64,000 bases of DNA, from the NCBI GenBank assembly GCA_016722515.1, contig JADKJE010000001.1, forward strand, positions 496,001 through 560,000, in the 5' to 3' direction. Numbering within the stretch: position 1 is the stretch's first letter; every line of letters starts with the position of its first letter. A program made the translations under genes and the position numbers. This document shows, piece after piece, positions 9,429 through 17,720 of the stretch. Origin of the DNA: Alphaproteobacteria bacterium. GTDB taxonomy: Bacteria; Pseudomonadota; Alphaproteobacteria; Rickettsiales; JADKJE01. Below the pieces are notes generated by a model. The model saw nothing but the letters and a program-made list of their open reading frames with translations, was not told the DNA's origin and searched no databases.

Positions 9429-10097
9429 TTACCAATGACGGATCGCTTCAATAATATCCTGATGGTGTTGGACATGCACAGCGGGGGGAACATCTTTATA
9501 TTCATCACCCGTATGATCACCATCACCATAAAATATTGGAATGCACCCCGTGGCATATGCTGTTTGCATATCCGTCAGGCTATCACCAATAAACCAGATA
9601 TCTGGGCCGACCTCCAATCCACTTCCTTCTAAGGACAAATGAACCGGATCAGGCGCAGGCTTATCACGCTTGGCATCAAGCGCACCAACCACTTTCTTGA
9701 AATAATCTTTCCACCCTAAGAATTCCACTTCTTTGCGTAAGAATTCGCCCGTTTTATTGCTCACCACAGCCAGATAAACTTCTGGAAAATGATGGATTGC
9801 CTTCAGCATCTCATGAGCACCAGGAAGAGGCCGTATTTTTTCTAAATGGCAATGGCGAAAATTATTCATGTAGAGGTCTTTTGCTTCTTCCCACCTGTGG
9901 CCAAATAATTCAGGGAACGAATCACGCAGCGATTTATGGACCCGTATTTTGGTTTCTTCCAGTGTCCAGGGTGTTTCTCCCATGGCGATAAACGTTTTGG
10001 CTAAAGATTCGTGGATAATCGGCCAGGTATCCGCCAGTGTATTATCCCAATCAAAAAGTATCCCCTTTGGTTTGTTACGCAGCATGTTCAGTTCCAT
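9429..10097 (-). CDS. HAD-superfamily hydrolase, phosphoglycolate phosphatase-like
   Basis: This soluble HAD phosphatase has motif I FDWDNTLADTW (nucleophile and acid aspartates present), motif II as VVSNKTGEF, a conserved lysine in AKRDKPAPDP and motif IV WFIGDSLTDMQTA. The cap region between motifs I and II is helical, as in the Gph/PgmB group. The substrate is not determined by sequence. I start at ATG 10097, with an alternative ATG at 10085; longer versions would run deep into the upstream gene. The gene overlaps the end of the aminotransferase gene, which implies co-transcription with it and with the yciB-like gene. Confidence 0.85.
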   Translation of the reverse strand: MELNMLRNKPKGILFDWDNTLADTWPIIHESLAKTFIAMGETPWTLEETKIRVHKSLRDSFPELFGHRWEEAKDLYMNNFRHCHLEKIRPLPGAHEMLKAIHHFPEVYLAVVSNKTGEFLRKEVEFLGWKDYFKKVVGALDAKRDKPAPDPVHLSLEGSGLEVGPDIWFIGDSLTDMQTAYATGCIPIFYGDGDHTGDEYKDVPPAVHVQHHQDIIEAIRHW

Positions 10098-10965
10098 CGT
10101 GTGTCTCATCTTCCAAAGCCGAGAGAATATATTTGCGATAAAGCTCATTCAGAGCTTTTGTCACAGGCCCTACGCTACCGCCTTTAATAACAGTATCATC
10201 AATTTCAACAATCGGACAAACTTCCAGAACCGTACTGGTTAAAAATACTTCCGATGCGGCTTTAGCCGCTTCAAGCGAAAAGGGAACTTCTCGAACTTTC
10301 ATCCCTTTATGGCGTGCTAGCAACAAAACCGTTTCACGTGTAATTCCCCCTAATATTTGCTCATTAGCAGGATGGGTCACAATGGTTCCATCACCTTCTA
10401 CCATATAAATATTGGTTGAACTTCCTTCAGAAACCATTCCTTTCTCATCGACCAAAATGGCTTCCATCACACCTTCATCTTTAGCAGCCTGCTTAGCTAA
10501 AATATTAGGCAACAATGAAATGCTTTTGATATCGCGGCGAGACCAGCGACGATCTGGAAAACTTATAGCCTTCACCCCTTCGGTATAATATTTCTCTGGC
10601 GTTTTAGGCATTTTCATCAGCTCTACAACGACGTTTGGCAGCATATCACGTTTATAATGATGCTGTCGCGGTGCCGTACCTCGTGTAATTTGAATATAAA
10701 TATAGCCCGTATAACAACGGTTACGTCGGCATAATTCATCAATAATCACATTCAACATGGAGGTAGCTATCGGATTGCCAAAATCAAGTTCAGTCTGCGA
10801 TCGCAGCAACCTCTTAAAATGCGGTTCGCCGTCAATCAACACGCCCTTCACTAATTTTATGACTTCATACACACCATCGGCAAACAAATAACCACGGTCA
10901 TCAATATGGGTCGTGGCATGGATATGTGGAAGGTAACGGCCGTTAACGTAGGTATAAGAAGCCAT
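10075..10965 (-). CDS. dat: D-amino acid aminotransferase
   Basis: This PLP-dependent class IV aminotransferase probably interconverts D-alanine and D-glutamate for peptidoglycan. The N-terminus YVNGRYLPHIHATTHIDDRG and the RGYLFADGVYEVI segment match the D-AAT/BCAT fold. The PLP lysine lies in SLLPNILAKQAAKDEG, followed by the conserved EAILVDEKG and SEGSSTNIY stretches. The substrate side (D-amino acid rather than branched-chain) is inferred from the RDIKSISLLPN context and from the 296-residue length. It sits between the HAD hydrolase gene (overlap) and the yciB-like gene (11-base gap), all on the minus strand. Confidence 0.88.
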   Translation of the reverse strand: MASYTYVNGRYLPHIHATTHIDDRGYLFADGVYEVIKLVKGVLIDGEPHFKRLLRSQTELDFGNPIATSMLNVIIDELCRRNRCYTGYIYIQITRGTAPRQHHYKRDMLPNVVVELMKMPKTPEKYYTEGVKAISFPDRRWSRRDIKSISLLPNILAKQAAKDEGVMEAILVDEKGMVSEGSSTNIYMVEGDGTIVTHPANEQILGGITRETVLLLARHKGMKVREVPFSLEAAKAASEVFLTSTVLEVCPIVEIDDTVIKGGSVGPVTKALNELYRKYILSALEDETHDGTEHAA

Positions 10966-10976
10966 GGTAATGAACC

Positions 10977-11522
10977 TTATTTAGTCGGTTGCAACTGGTG
11001 ACGATAGATAAAAGGTATTTGGCTCAACATAAAGGCAAATGTCAATCCTAAAAGTCCAAACACTTTAAATTGCACCCATGCCGATTCCGACATGGTACGC
11101 CACACACACTCATTGGCAATCGCCATGAGCGCAAAGAAGACCATCCAACGCTTGGATAAAATCAGCCATGCCTGATCCGGCAATTCAACCGCTTGCCTGA
11201 GGATATACGAAATCAACCCCTTGCCTTTTAATAAGCCAATGCCTAATGCTAGCGCAAAACTTCCGTACAAAATAGTAGGTTTCATTTTTATAAAACTGGT
11301 ATCGCCACTCAGCAATGTGATAGCGCCAAGAACCAACACAATAAGGGTCGAAGCCACGACCATTACCGGTATTTTGCGTTCAATCCAGTATGACAATCCC
11401 ATCGCGATTATGCTTAACACCAGCACCACGCCGGTAGCCGCCATCATCCCATAGAATTTATAAGCAATAAAAAAGCCAACCAATGGGGCAAAATCATTAA
11501 AAACTCTAACAAGGCTTTTCAT
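10977..11522 (-). CDS. yciB: Inner-membrane septation protein, YciB/IspZ family
   Basis: This is a polytopic inner-membrane protein of the YciB (intracellular septation protein A) family, linked to cell-envelope elongation and division. The protein has five to six hydrophobic segments. Family marks are FNDFAPLVGFFIAYKFYG near the N-terminus, KMKPTILYGSFA in the middle and the C-terminal NECVWRTMSESAWVQFKVFG block. At 181 residues it is full length. It is the first gene of a three-gene minus-strand operon with the D-aminotransferase and HAD genes, and it is divergent from the SDHAF4 microgene. Confidence 0.9.
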   Translation of the reverse strand: MKSLVRVFNDFAPLVGFFIAYKFYGMMAATGVVLVLSIIAMGLSYWIERKIPVMVVASTLIVLVLGAITLLSGDTSFIKMKPTILYGSFALALGIGLLKGKGLISYILRQAVELPDQAWLILSKRWMVFFALMAIANECVWRTMSESAWVQFKVFGLLGLTFAFMLSQIPFIYRHQLQPTK

Positions 11523-11617
11523 AATGCTTTCCTAAAATAAGGAGTGAATGAGATGGAACAAAGGCCAATAATAGGTTATTATACCATCTGCACCACCTGA
11601 AAACAATCATTTCACCG

Positions 11618-11770
11618 ATGAAACAGCCATCTCCATCCCAACAACCGCCAGCTCCTGCCCAGGATCAAACGGTCCCTGCCCCTAAACCCACAGAAATAGG
11701 TGGCCCCAAGGGGCCAGAGCCTACCCGATACGGGGATTGGGAAAAAAATGGGCGATGCTCTGATTTTTAA
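11618..11770 (+). CDS. Succinate dehydrogenase assembly factor 4 family (DUF1674) microprotein
   Basis: This 50-residue protein has a Pro/Gln-rich, likely disordered N-terminal half and the conserved C-terminal block EIGGPKGPEPTRYGDWEKNG followed by RCSDF at the very end. That block is the signature of DUF1674/SDHAF4, which helps assemble flavinylated SdhA in mitochondria and alphaproteobacteria. An in-frame stop lies 21 bases before the ATG, so the start is firm. No strong Shine-Dalgarno is visible. A clear terminator follows directly after the stop codon, supporting a single-gene transcript. The gene is short enough to be missed by automatic callers. Confidence 0.88.
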   Translation: MKQPSPSQQPPAPAQDQTVPAPKPTEIGGPKGPEPTRYGDWEKNGRCSDF

Positions 11771-11807
11771 CATCAAGGCTATTCTTAGTAGCCTTGATGG
11801 TTCTTTT
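11771..11807 (+). terminator. Rho-independent terminator after the SDHAF4 gene
   Basis: CATCAAGGCTA (11771-11781) and TAGCCTTGATG (11789-11799) form a perfect 11-bp stem with a 7-base loop. The stem is followed by GTTCTTTT. It starts one base after the stop codon of the SDHAF4 microgene. Confidence 0.85.
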
Positions 11808-11812
11808 ATGAA

Positions 11813-11882
11813 CTGGTATTTCCAACATAAGATCTCCTTACATGCGTGTTAATGCCAGCCCTGCAAAGAGGCAAAGGCTATG
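11813..11882. repeat. Degenerate direct repeat, copy A
   Basis: Shares a gapped alignment with 13440-13512. Both copies contain CTGGTATTTC, then CATAAG, TCCTTA, TTAATG, TGCAAAG and GGCTAT/GCCTAT in the same order and spacing. The two copies flank the orphan gene at 12174-13346. No open frame is shared. It may be the footprint of a mobile unit, a duplicated intergenic segment or a family of small dispersed repeats. Confidence 0.6.
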
Positions 11883-11900
11883 GATAGCCATCAACCTCTA

Positions 11901-11939
11901 ATGTCCTGCTATGCAGGACATCCAGGAACGATTCCTGGA
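11901..11939. repeat. Two tandem perfect hairpins
   Basis: ATGTCCTGC/GCAGGACAT (9-bp stem, 3-base loop, 11901-11921) is followed by TCCAGGAA/TTCCTGGA (8-bp stem, 3-base loop, 11921-11939). There is no T-run on either strand. They could be an RNA structure, a protein-binding pair of dyads, or the remains of a terminator downstream of repeat copy A. The rest of 11940-12173 is AT-rich and shows no gene. Confidence 0.6.
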
Positions 11940-12173
11940 CACCTCATTTGTATCGCAATTTTTAACACCATCCATTAGCAATTTATTGTTTTGTATTTTT
12001 TTAAAAGGACATCCGCTGCCTGCATAAAAAATGAAGCCTCTATGCCAACGGAGTCACTAAAACGATGCTCGTTTAAATAAGTTTAAAAATAATACTATTC
12101 CAACACAAAATCGTCACACAAATAATATATAGTAATCAAAACAAATATTACTTAAATTATTGACGGTATTTTT

Positions 12174-13346
12174 ATGAAAGACATAGCGCACTATAACGAT
12201 TTGATCAAATCATTTATAAAAAGTGAAATATATATTTGCGTCTCAGACGCCTTTGATTGGGAAAACTCTAAAAAAATAAAAGAGAAAAAATTACCAATAG
12301 ACCATACCTATGATTATTACACGTATCAAACCAAGCGTGGACCCGTAGAGTTTCGACGTATTTTTAAACAACGGAATGAAACGATCATAAACCTGGACAC
12401 TCTCTTTATACGTTTACAAGAAAAAAGTCAGCAAGCTTTCTCAAAAGAACTGATAACATGTCTACAGCAACAAATACTTTCATCCTTATATCCCGACCAC
12501 CGACTGCACATGCACAATAGCTCGCATACATCTCACATTGTAATCGAGCCAAATTGGAACCTTAAGTCCCTTTATCTTTCTCCACGTTCTCTTGCGGCAG
12601 AGTCCAAAATTAAAAGTGATTCTCAACAAAGAAAATTATTACGTGACGTCTCTATCAATAATATTATTCACCGAACGGTTAGAGAATCTAAGAAAGGAAG
12701 CTTTTCAGAATTTACGGGTATGTTGGATAGAAATTTTGAGAACGATACTGAACTTAACCTTTCAATGGCCTTAACAGCGTGTTCATTGCCCCCCACGCTA
12801 CTCAATGAAATCAATATCGCTCATGATGCCTATTGCAAGCAAGTGCACACATTGCCTTATCCGCATTTTACCGGAGATACGGCCAAGGGGGACATCGCTG
12901 AGCGTGAAATAGCCTTATCGCGAAGTTTCTGTAATCATTTTGAGAACAGCTTACTAGAAACAGGATTTTTTAATAAGCAAGAGCAACTTGGATTATTGTT
13001 TAACCACTTAAGGATAACACACCCTTTTGCCTTTGTTAATGCAGAGCAAATATGTGGAATAACAACGACGATGCACAATTCCGCCATCGAATATTTATAT
13101 AATGAAAAAACGTATATATCGCTTGTAGACCACGAGTTCCATGAATATTTATTAAAAATGGAACACACAAACTTAACGCTCCTCTGTGAATATGCAACCA
13201 GTGGACTAGCCCCCAACCGCATCGCTGATAAGCACCAATCGTTGACCGAATTGCTCAGCGACAAGAAGCGACAATTATCGCTGATTTCCGAATCATGGCA
13301 ACACCGGGTTTCAAAGGGTGATGCTGAAGTTGTTAGGACTGCCTAA
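12174..13346 (+). CDS. Hypothetical protein, 390 residues, no family recognised
   Basis: I do not recognise this protein. It is soluble-looking, with no signal peptide or membrane helix, and mixed alpha/beta with long charged helices (for example RLQEKSQQAFSKELITCLQQ) and a C-terminal helical segment rich in Leu/Lys. Base use is strongly AT-rich, like the neighbouring cas region. The start has only weak ribosome-binding potential (GACGG about 7 bases upstream). The gene is isolated, on the plus strand, between two copies of a degenerate repeat and upstream of the CRISPR-Cas operon, which suggests accessory DNA. No defence-related catalytic motif is evident, so a link to CRISPR is only positional. 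Confidence 0.6.
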   Translation: MKDIAHYNDLIKSFIKSEIYICVSDAFDWENSKKIKEKKLPIDHTYDYYTYQTKRGPVEFRRIFKQRNETIINLDTLFIRLQEKSQQAFSKELITCLQQQILSSLYPDHRLHMHNSSHTSHIVIEPNWNLKSLYLSPRSLAAESKIKSDSQQRKLLRDVSINNIIHRTVRESKKGSFSEFTGMLDRNFENDTELNLSMALTACSLPPTLLNEINIAHDAYCKQVHTLPYPHFTGDTAKGDIAEREIALSRSFCNHFENSLLETGFFNKQEQLGLLFNHLRITHPFAFVNAEQICGITTTMHNSAIEYLYNEKTYISLVDHEFHEYLLKMEHTNLTLLCEYATSGLAPNRIADKHQSLTELLSDKKRQLSLISESWQHRVSKGDAEVVRTA

Positions 13347-13439
13347 TAGGCCAATGCTGATAAACGCTGACATACATTTTTACATTCATACCCTTGGATT
13401 TATGATATCCAGCGAATGAATTTTTATAGTCGTTCTATT

Positions 13440-13512
13440 CTGGTATTTCTGGCATAAGTTTCCTTAACATTAGGATTAATGGCCACTATGCAAAGCTCAG
13501 AGCCTATCGATC
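13440..13512. repeat. Degenerate direct repeat, copy B
   Basis: This is the second copy of the repeat described at 11813-11882. It lies about 90 bases after the orphan gene and upstream of the cas3 promoter region. Confidence 0.6.
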
Positions 13513-13595
13513 GGCATAAACTCATTATGTCACCAAGCTCCACATTCAGAAATAATTCCTTGGCCAAAGATTTGAATCTGACATCTCAATTAAAT

Positions 13596-13651
13596 CAATT
13601 CACAACTTATTTAAGTTGTGAATTGAAAATTAAAAGAATTCGCTATATTAA
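13596..13651 (+). promoter_or_regulatory. Perfect dyad overlapping a putative cas3 promoter
   Basis: CAATTCACAACTTA (13596-13609) and TAAGTTGTGAATTG (13612-13625) form a perfect 14-bp inverted repeat with a 2-base centre. TTGAAA (13623-13628) and TATTAA (13646-13651), 17 bases apart, make a plausible promoter whose -35 begins inside the right arm. This is the classic layout of a repressor operator, about 55 bases before the cas3 start codon. Confidence 0.55.
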
Positions 13652-13705
13652 TTTATTTTAATAATCTCGCGTCGCAATTTGCATTTATAATAAGAGGGGA
13701 TTTTA

Positions 13706-15997
13706 ATGAAACAACATTGCGTCATTTCGCATAGGGATACTGCTGGTAATGACCGTTTACTTGAAGATCACCTAAAAGAAGTAGCAAGACGTACAATGAA
13801 AAATGCTGATAAATTTTCCAGTGGTGACTGGGGCTATCTTGCTGGATTATGGCATGACTTGGGGAAATATAATGCAGAATTTCAAGATTACATACGAACT
13901 GTTTCCGCTATTGACACTGAGGATAGTGAAAATGCACATTTAGAAGTGCATGAAGACAAAAACAAAAGGCGAGGTCCAGATCATTCTACTGCTGGCGCAT
14001 TACACGCATTAAGGCGTTTTAAACAAGTCTCAATGAGTGATATTCCTGGACGAATTCTTGCTTATATAATTGCGGGGCATCATGCAGGCTTGGCTGATTG
14101 GGATCCGGATGAAACAGGTAACAGAGCCTTAAGTAACAGACTTCAAAAAGACATTCATATTCAAAAAACAATGGAGGCCAAACCCGATGAAACTATTTTA
14201 AATGCACCTCTTCCCAGGAGTCACGCGCCTAGAAATGCAAGTCATTCACTTTGGATACGGATGTTATTTTCATGTCTTGTAGATGCGGACTTCCTGGACA
14301 CAGAAAATTTTCTAACACCTGTTAACTCAAAAAAACGCAATCAATATCCCAACCTCAATGCCATTAAAACCACTTTCGACAATTACATGGGATTAATGTC
14401 TGAAAAATTAAAACAGAAAAATCTTGCCGATACCCAAGTTAATAGTTCTAGAGCAACTATTCTTAAGATGTGCCGCCAGAAATCTGTATTACCCCCAGGA
14501 CATTTTTCTTTAACGGTTCCTACAGGTGGAGGAAAAACCCTAGCCAGCCTTGGATTTGCACTGGAACACGCTCATTACCATAAAAAGGAACGCATCATCT
14601 ACGTTATCCCGTATACTAGCATAACCGAACAAACAGCCCAAGTATTCCGGGATGTATGCGAACCACTGGGTGACATTATCGTCGAACATCACAGTAATTT
14701 TAATGACGAATATGAGCAAGAAAAGCAAAACAGTAAATCACGCCTAGCCACAGAAAATTGGGATGCTCCGATTATCGTTACGACAACGGTACAATTCTTT
14801 GAATCGCTGTTTGCGGCACGCACTAGCCGGGTACGCAAACTCCATAACATCTGTAACAGCATCGTGATATTAGATGAAGTTCAATTACTTCCAGCAGAAT
14901 TCTTAAATCCTATTTGTGATATAATGAACCAATTAAAAGACATTTATAGCGTCACCTTTGTTCTATCCACGGCGACGCAACCCGTTCTTGAAAATCTTAA
15001 TTTGCCTGATTACGAAAGAAAGTTTAAAGGATTAACAAACGTCAGAGAAATCATTGATAATCCCGATTTTTTCTATAAAACACTACAACGTGTTTCTATC
15101 CAACTTCCTAATGTTAATAAACGATATGAGTGGCCTGAGCTGGCTGAAGAACTCCAACAATATAAACAAGTTCTCTGTATTGTCAGTAAACGTGAAGATT
15201 GCCGTAACTTGCATCACTTAATGCCTGAAGGCACTATCCATCTCTCCGCCTTGATGTGTGCTGAACATCGTAGAGAAGTTATCAACAATATCAAGATACG
15301 AATATCCAATAATGAATCCATCAAAGTCATAAGCACTCAACTCGTAGAAGCTGGCGTAGATTTTGATTTCCCAGTTGTTTATCGATCAATGGCTGGACTT
15401 GACTCAATTGCACAGGCTGCAGGTCGCTGTAATCGCGAAGGTAAATTGGGTTATGCTGGTGGTAAAGTAGTAATCTTTCATGCGCCACAAGATCCTCCTA
15501 AGGGTATACTCAAAAAGGCAGCCCAAGCTGCCGAACATGCACTACGTATTTATGATAACGCCCCCCTAAGCCCCAATGCATTTCACACTTTCTTCGAATA
15601 TTTCTATTCTCAAGTACCCTCATTAGATAAAGCCAATATCATAACTCGAATGGAGAATAACCCGTCCCTTACATTCCCATTCCGTACTATCGCTCAAGAA
15701 TTTTCATTAATTGACGATGGCTTTAATCTTCCCGTAGTCGTGCGTTATGGGAAAAGTACCCACCGTATTGAACAATTACTAAACGGCATGAAAGCTGAAC
15801 GATGGCTATGGAGAGAGTTACAGCGATTTAGCGTTAATATTCCTAGATCCGTACATGCAGAGTTGATTAAAAACAATGAGATAAAAGAGGTAATGGGGGG
15901 ATTATTTGTTCAAATACGTCCTGAATTATATGATCCCGTGTTAGGATTTTGTGAAAAAAAACAGATGGAATATGCCGCAAATAATCTAATAGGCTAA
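13706..15997 (+). CDS. cas3: CRISPR-associated helicase-nuclease Cas3 (type I-C)
   Basis: Cas3 is recruited by the Cascade complex to bound target DNA, which it unwinds and degrades. The N-terminal HD nuclease domain shows LAGLWHDLGKYN and later AGHHAGLADW (metal ligands). The superfamily 2 helicase has Walker A TVPTGGGKTLAS, the box II ILDEVQLLP, motif III STATQP and motif VI AGRCNREG preceded by STQLVEAGVDFDFP. At 763 residues it is complete, in the usual HD-helicase order of I-C systems. AGAGGGG lies before the ATG. It is the first cas gene, and is now cut off from the remaining cas genes by an IS element downstream. Confidence 0.96.
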   Translation: MKQHCVISHRDTAGNDRLLEDHLKEVARRTMKNADKFSSGDWGYLAGLWHDLGKYNAEFQDYIRTVSAIDTEDSENAHLEVHEDKNKRRGPDHSTAGALHALRRFKQVSMSDIPGRILAYIIAGHHAGLADWDPDETGNRALSNRLQKDIHIQKTMEAKPDETILNAPLPRSHAPRNASHSLWIRMLFSCLVDADFLDTENFLTPVNSKKRNQYPNLNAIKTTFDNYMGLMSEKLKQKNLADTQVNSSRATILKMCRQKSVLPPGHFSLTVPTGGGKTLASLGFALEHAHYHKKERIIYVIPYTSITEQTAQVFRDVCEPLGDIIVEHHSNFNDEYEQEKQNSKSRLATENWDAPIIVTTTVQFFESLFAARTSRVRKLHNICNSIVILDEVQLLPAEFLNPICDIMNQLKDIYSVTFVLSTATQPVLENLNLPDYERKFKGLTNVREIIDNPDFFYKTLQRVSIQLPNVNKRYEWPELAEELQQYKQVLCIVSKREDCRNLHHLMPEGTIHLSALMCAEHRREVINNIKIRISNNESIKVISTQLVEAGVDFDFPVVYRSMAGLDSIAQAAGRCNREGKLGYAGGKVVIFHAPQDPPKGILKKAAQAAEHALRIYDNAPLSPNAFHTFFEYFYSQVPSLDKANIITRMENNPSLTFPFRTIAQEFSLIDDGFNLPVVVRYGKSTHRIEQLLNGMKAERWLWRELQRFSVNIPRSVHAELIKNNEIKEVMGGLFVQIRPELYDPVLGFCEKKQMEYAANNLIG

Positions 15998-16118
15998 ATT
16001 GGCGAAAGATAATTTTAATAGTAGCGAAGCGCTTATTATTATAATATATATAGTGTTTTTTTATTGACTCTTATTGAAACATTGATAAAGGATTTTCAAT
16101 CCTAGGATGAATTGCTAG

Positions 16119-16136
16119 CCCGGATATTTCATGAAG
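16119..16136. repeat. Left terminal inverted repeat of the IS1380 element
   Basis: CCCGGATATTTCATGAAG, a perfect complement of 17580-17597. Preceded by CTAG. Confidence 0.88.
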
Positions 16137-16289
16137 CAGTCCATTTCTGATTAATTCTGTCGAGTGTTTGCTTTTTGTTATTAAGACGTCAACGAAAGTT
16201 ATTTTTTAGTATGATTTCCAGATTTTGGACACACTTCCCCCATACCCCCATTATTTGCAAGTGCCGGGGGGAAGCACAGGCATTTTCGC

Positions 16290-17498
16290 TTATTCAGTTG
16301 CCAGGCGTTTTGCAATGAGGAGGAAAAGGTGTTGATGGGGGTAATGGGAAGCCATACGAACGTAGATACGCCTGGTATTCCTGGTAACCACAGCACCAAT
16401 TTTAATAAGTTTTAAGCGGATGGTTTCCATAGTAGCATTGGCCATTTGGGTGCCTTTGAGAATGGTTGCCCGTAAACGCTCAAGCAAAATATAAGCCAGT
16501 GAAGAAAAAATCTGCCGCATCTGGTTTGGCCACCATTCATGGCAAGAGGTACGGCCTGCAAATAAATCCAATTGCTGCTCTTTGATACGGTTTTCCATTT
16601 CGCCTCGTGCACAATAGATTTCATCGTACAGCGTCCTGGAATCACCCTCGAGGCTGGTGACGATAAAGCGAGGATTCGGTTGATCGCGGTTGTATTCAGC
16701 CTTGCCTATGACTTTCCTTGAATGCCTCCAACTACCAGCTTGATAGGTAAAAGGGAAAAAAATGCGCTGCTTTTGCCCGCTATTGCGGTAAGCCTCTGCC
16801 GCAACACACATCGTTGGCCTTAGCTTTCCCTCCAATGTTTTATTCCGTGCAATGCCAAATTGCTTTACCAACAAGGATAAGATAGCCCAGCTGTGCTTGG
16901 CTCCATCAATGTTTGAGCGACGCAAATAACTGACTAAGAGCTGTTTTCCACAAAACACATATAACGGTAGGAAGCAGTGATTCCCATATTAACCGTGGAA
17001 ATACTTTCCCACTTGATCGCCGTGTACAAGCGTATCGGTGGCATCAAAATCAAGGATTAACTCCTGGGGCGGTGTTGAAAACGAAGCGATGAAGGTTTCA
17101 ACTATGGCTCGATGTGCCGTTATGGCAAATTGACGGTTAGCTGTGTGCTCAAAACGATTCAACGTTGGTGGACTTGCCAATAAACTATTCTCATCAACTG
17201 CCGTTTGAAACGCTATATCATGCCGAAGGGTAGCGTGATCGTTCCCATCCTCATAACCTTACGCAATACCATAAATCCGTTGCCGAAGCATACTACGAAT
17301 ACTATGGGTAACCTTACTTTGGTCACGCAAATCAGGCATCGAACCGGCAATACGATCGGTTAATCCAAGACGACGGTCTATCTCACGTATAAGCAAAACT
17401 CCGCCATCGCTGCTTACGTGACCGCCTGAAAAATCAATCTTCAATCTACGACGTTTTAAACCTGGAAATAATGGCGAATTACTGGTACATATTGTCAT
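16290..17498 (-). pseudogene. IS1380-family transposase, broken by two in-frame stops
   Basis: Read from ATG 17498 the frame encodes KIDFSGGHVSSDGGVLLIRE and IDRRLGLTDRIAG, the N-terminal hallmark of IS1380 DDE transposases. It continues with LRHDIAFQTAVDE, the catalytic region ELILDFDATDTLVHG, PLYVFCGKQLL and a C-terminal FSSLAYILLERLR block. All blocks are in one frame. Two TAA codons interrupt it, one in RIYGIA-stop-GYEDGNDH (17259-17261) where the family has a leucine, and one in KYFHG-stop-YGNHC (16989-16991) where the family has tyrosine. There are no frameshifts. The element is therefore probably unable to move by itself unless a relative supplies transposase. Confidence 0.88.
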
Positions 17499-17579
17499 TG
17501 GCTGGATCCACTTATAATTGGTTTTAAGCAACTGTAATATATAAGATAAAGGCGGTTCCGCCAACCTATTACTTCATGC

Positions 17580-17597
17580 CTTCATGAAATATCCGGG
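17580..17597. repeat. Right terminal inverted repeat of the IS1380 element
   Basis: CTTCATGAAATATCCGGG, a perfect complement of the left end. Followed by CTAG at 17598-17601. Confidence 0.88.
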
Positions 17598-17681
17598 CTA
17601 GAAAGAAATCCCCTCCACAAGGATTTTGACTATAGCGTGGATTTTAACACAGTCGCGAAACGGATTGTTTTTTCTTAAAAT

Positions 17682-17704
17682 GCCTCTGTACTAAGTACAG
17701 AGGC
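17682..17704. promoter_or_regulatory. Perfect dyad directly before cas5c
   Basis: GCCTCTGTACT and AGTACAGAGGC (11 bases each) surround a single A. The dyad ends 16 bases before the cas5c start, just upstream of its CAGGAG ribosome-binding site. There is no T-run on either strand, so an operator or a 5' leader hairpin fits better than a terminator. Confidence 0.6.
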
Positions 17705-17720
17705 TCACCAGGAGATTTGT

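Larger units (their letters stand above)
16119..17597 (-). mobile_element. IS1380-family insertion sequence inside the cas operon
   Basis: The element is about 1.48 kb and bounded by 18-bp perfect terminal inverted repeats, CCCGGATATTTCATGAAG at 16119-16136 and its complement at 17580-17597. A CTAG flanks both ends (16115-16118 and 17598-17601), consistent with a 4-base target duplication, though CTAG is palindromic and so weaker evidence. Its only long reading frame, on the minus strand, is an IS1380-type transposase with two stops. It lies between cas3 and cas5c and is transcribed against them. Confidence 0.88.

Noticed and set aside
13479..13661. 60-codon open frame before cas3
   Set aside because: It runs through the repeat copy and the dyad, has no ribosome-binding site and no family look; the region is better read as regulatory.
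16989..17261. Recoding of TAA in the IS1380 transposase
   Set aside because: All host genes here use TAA as stop, and both codons replace ordinary residues by single-base changes, so plain nonsense mutation is simpler.
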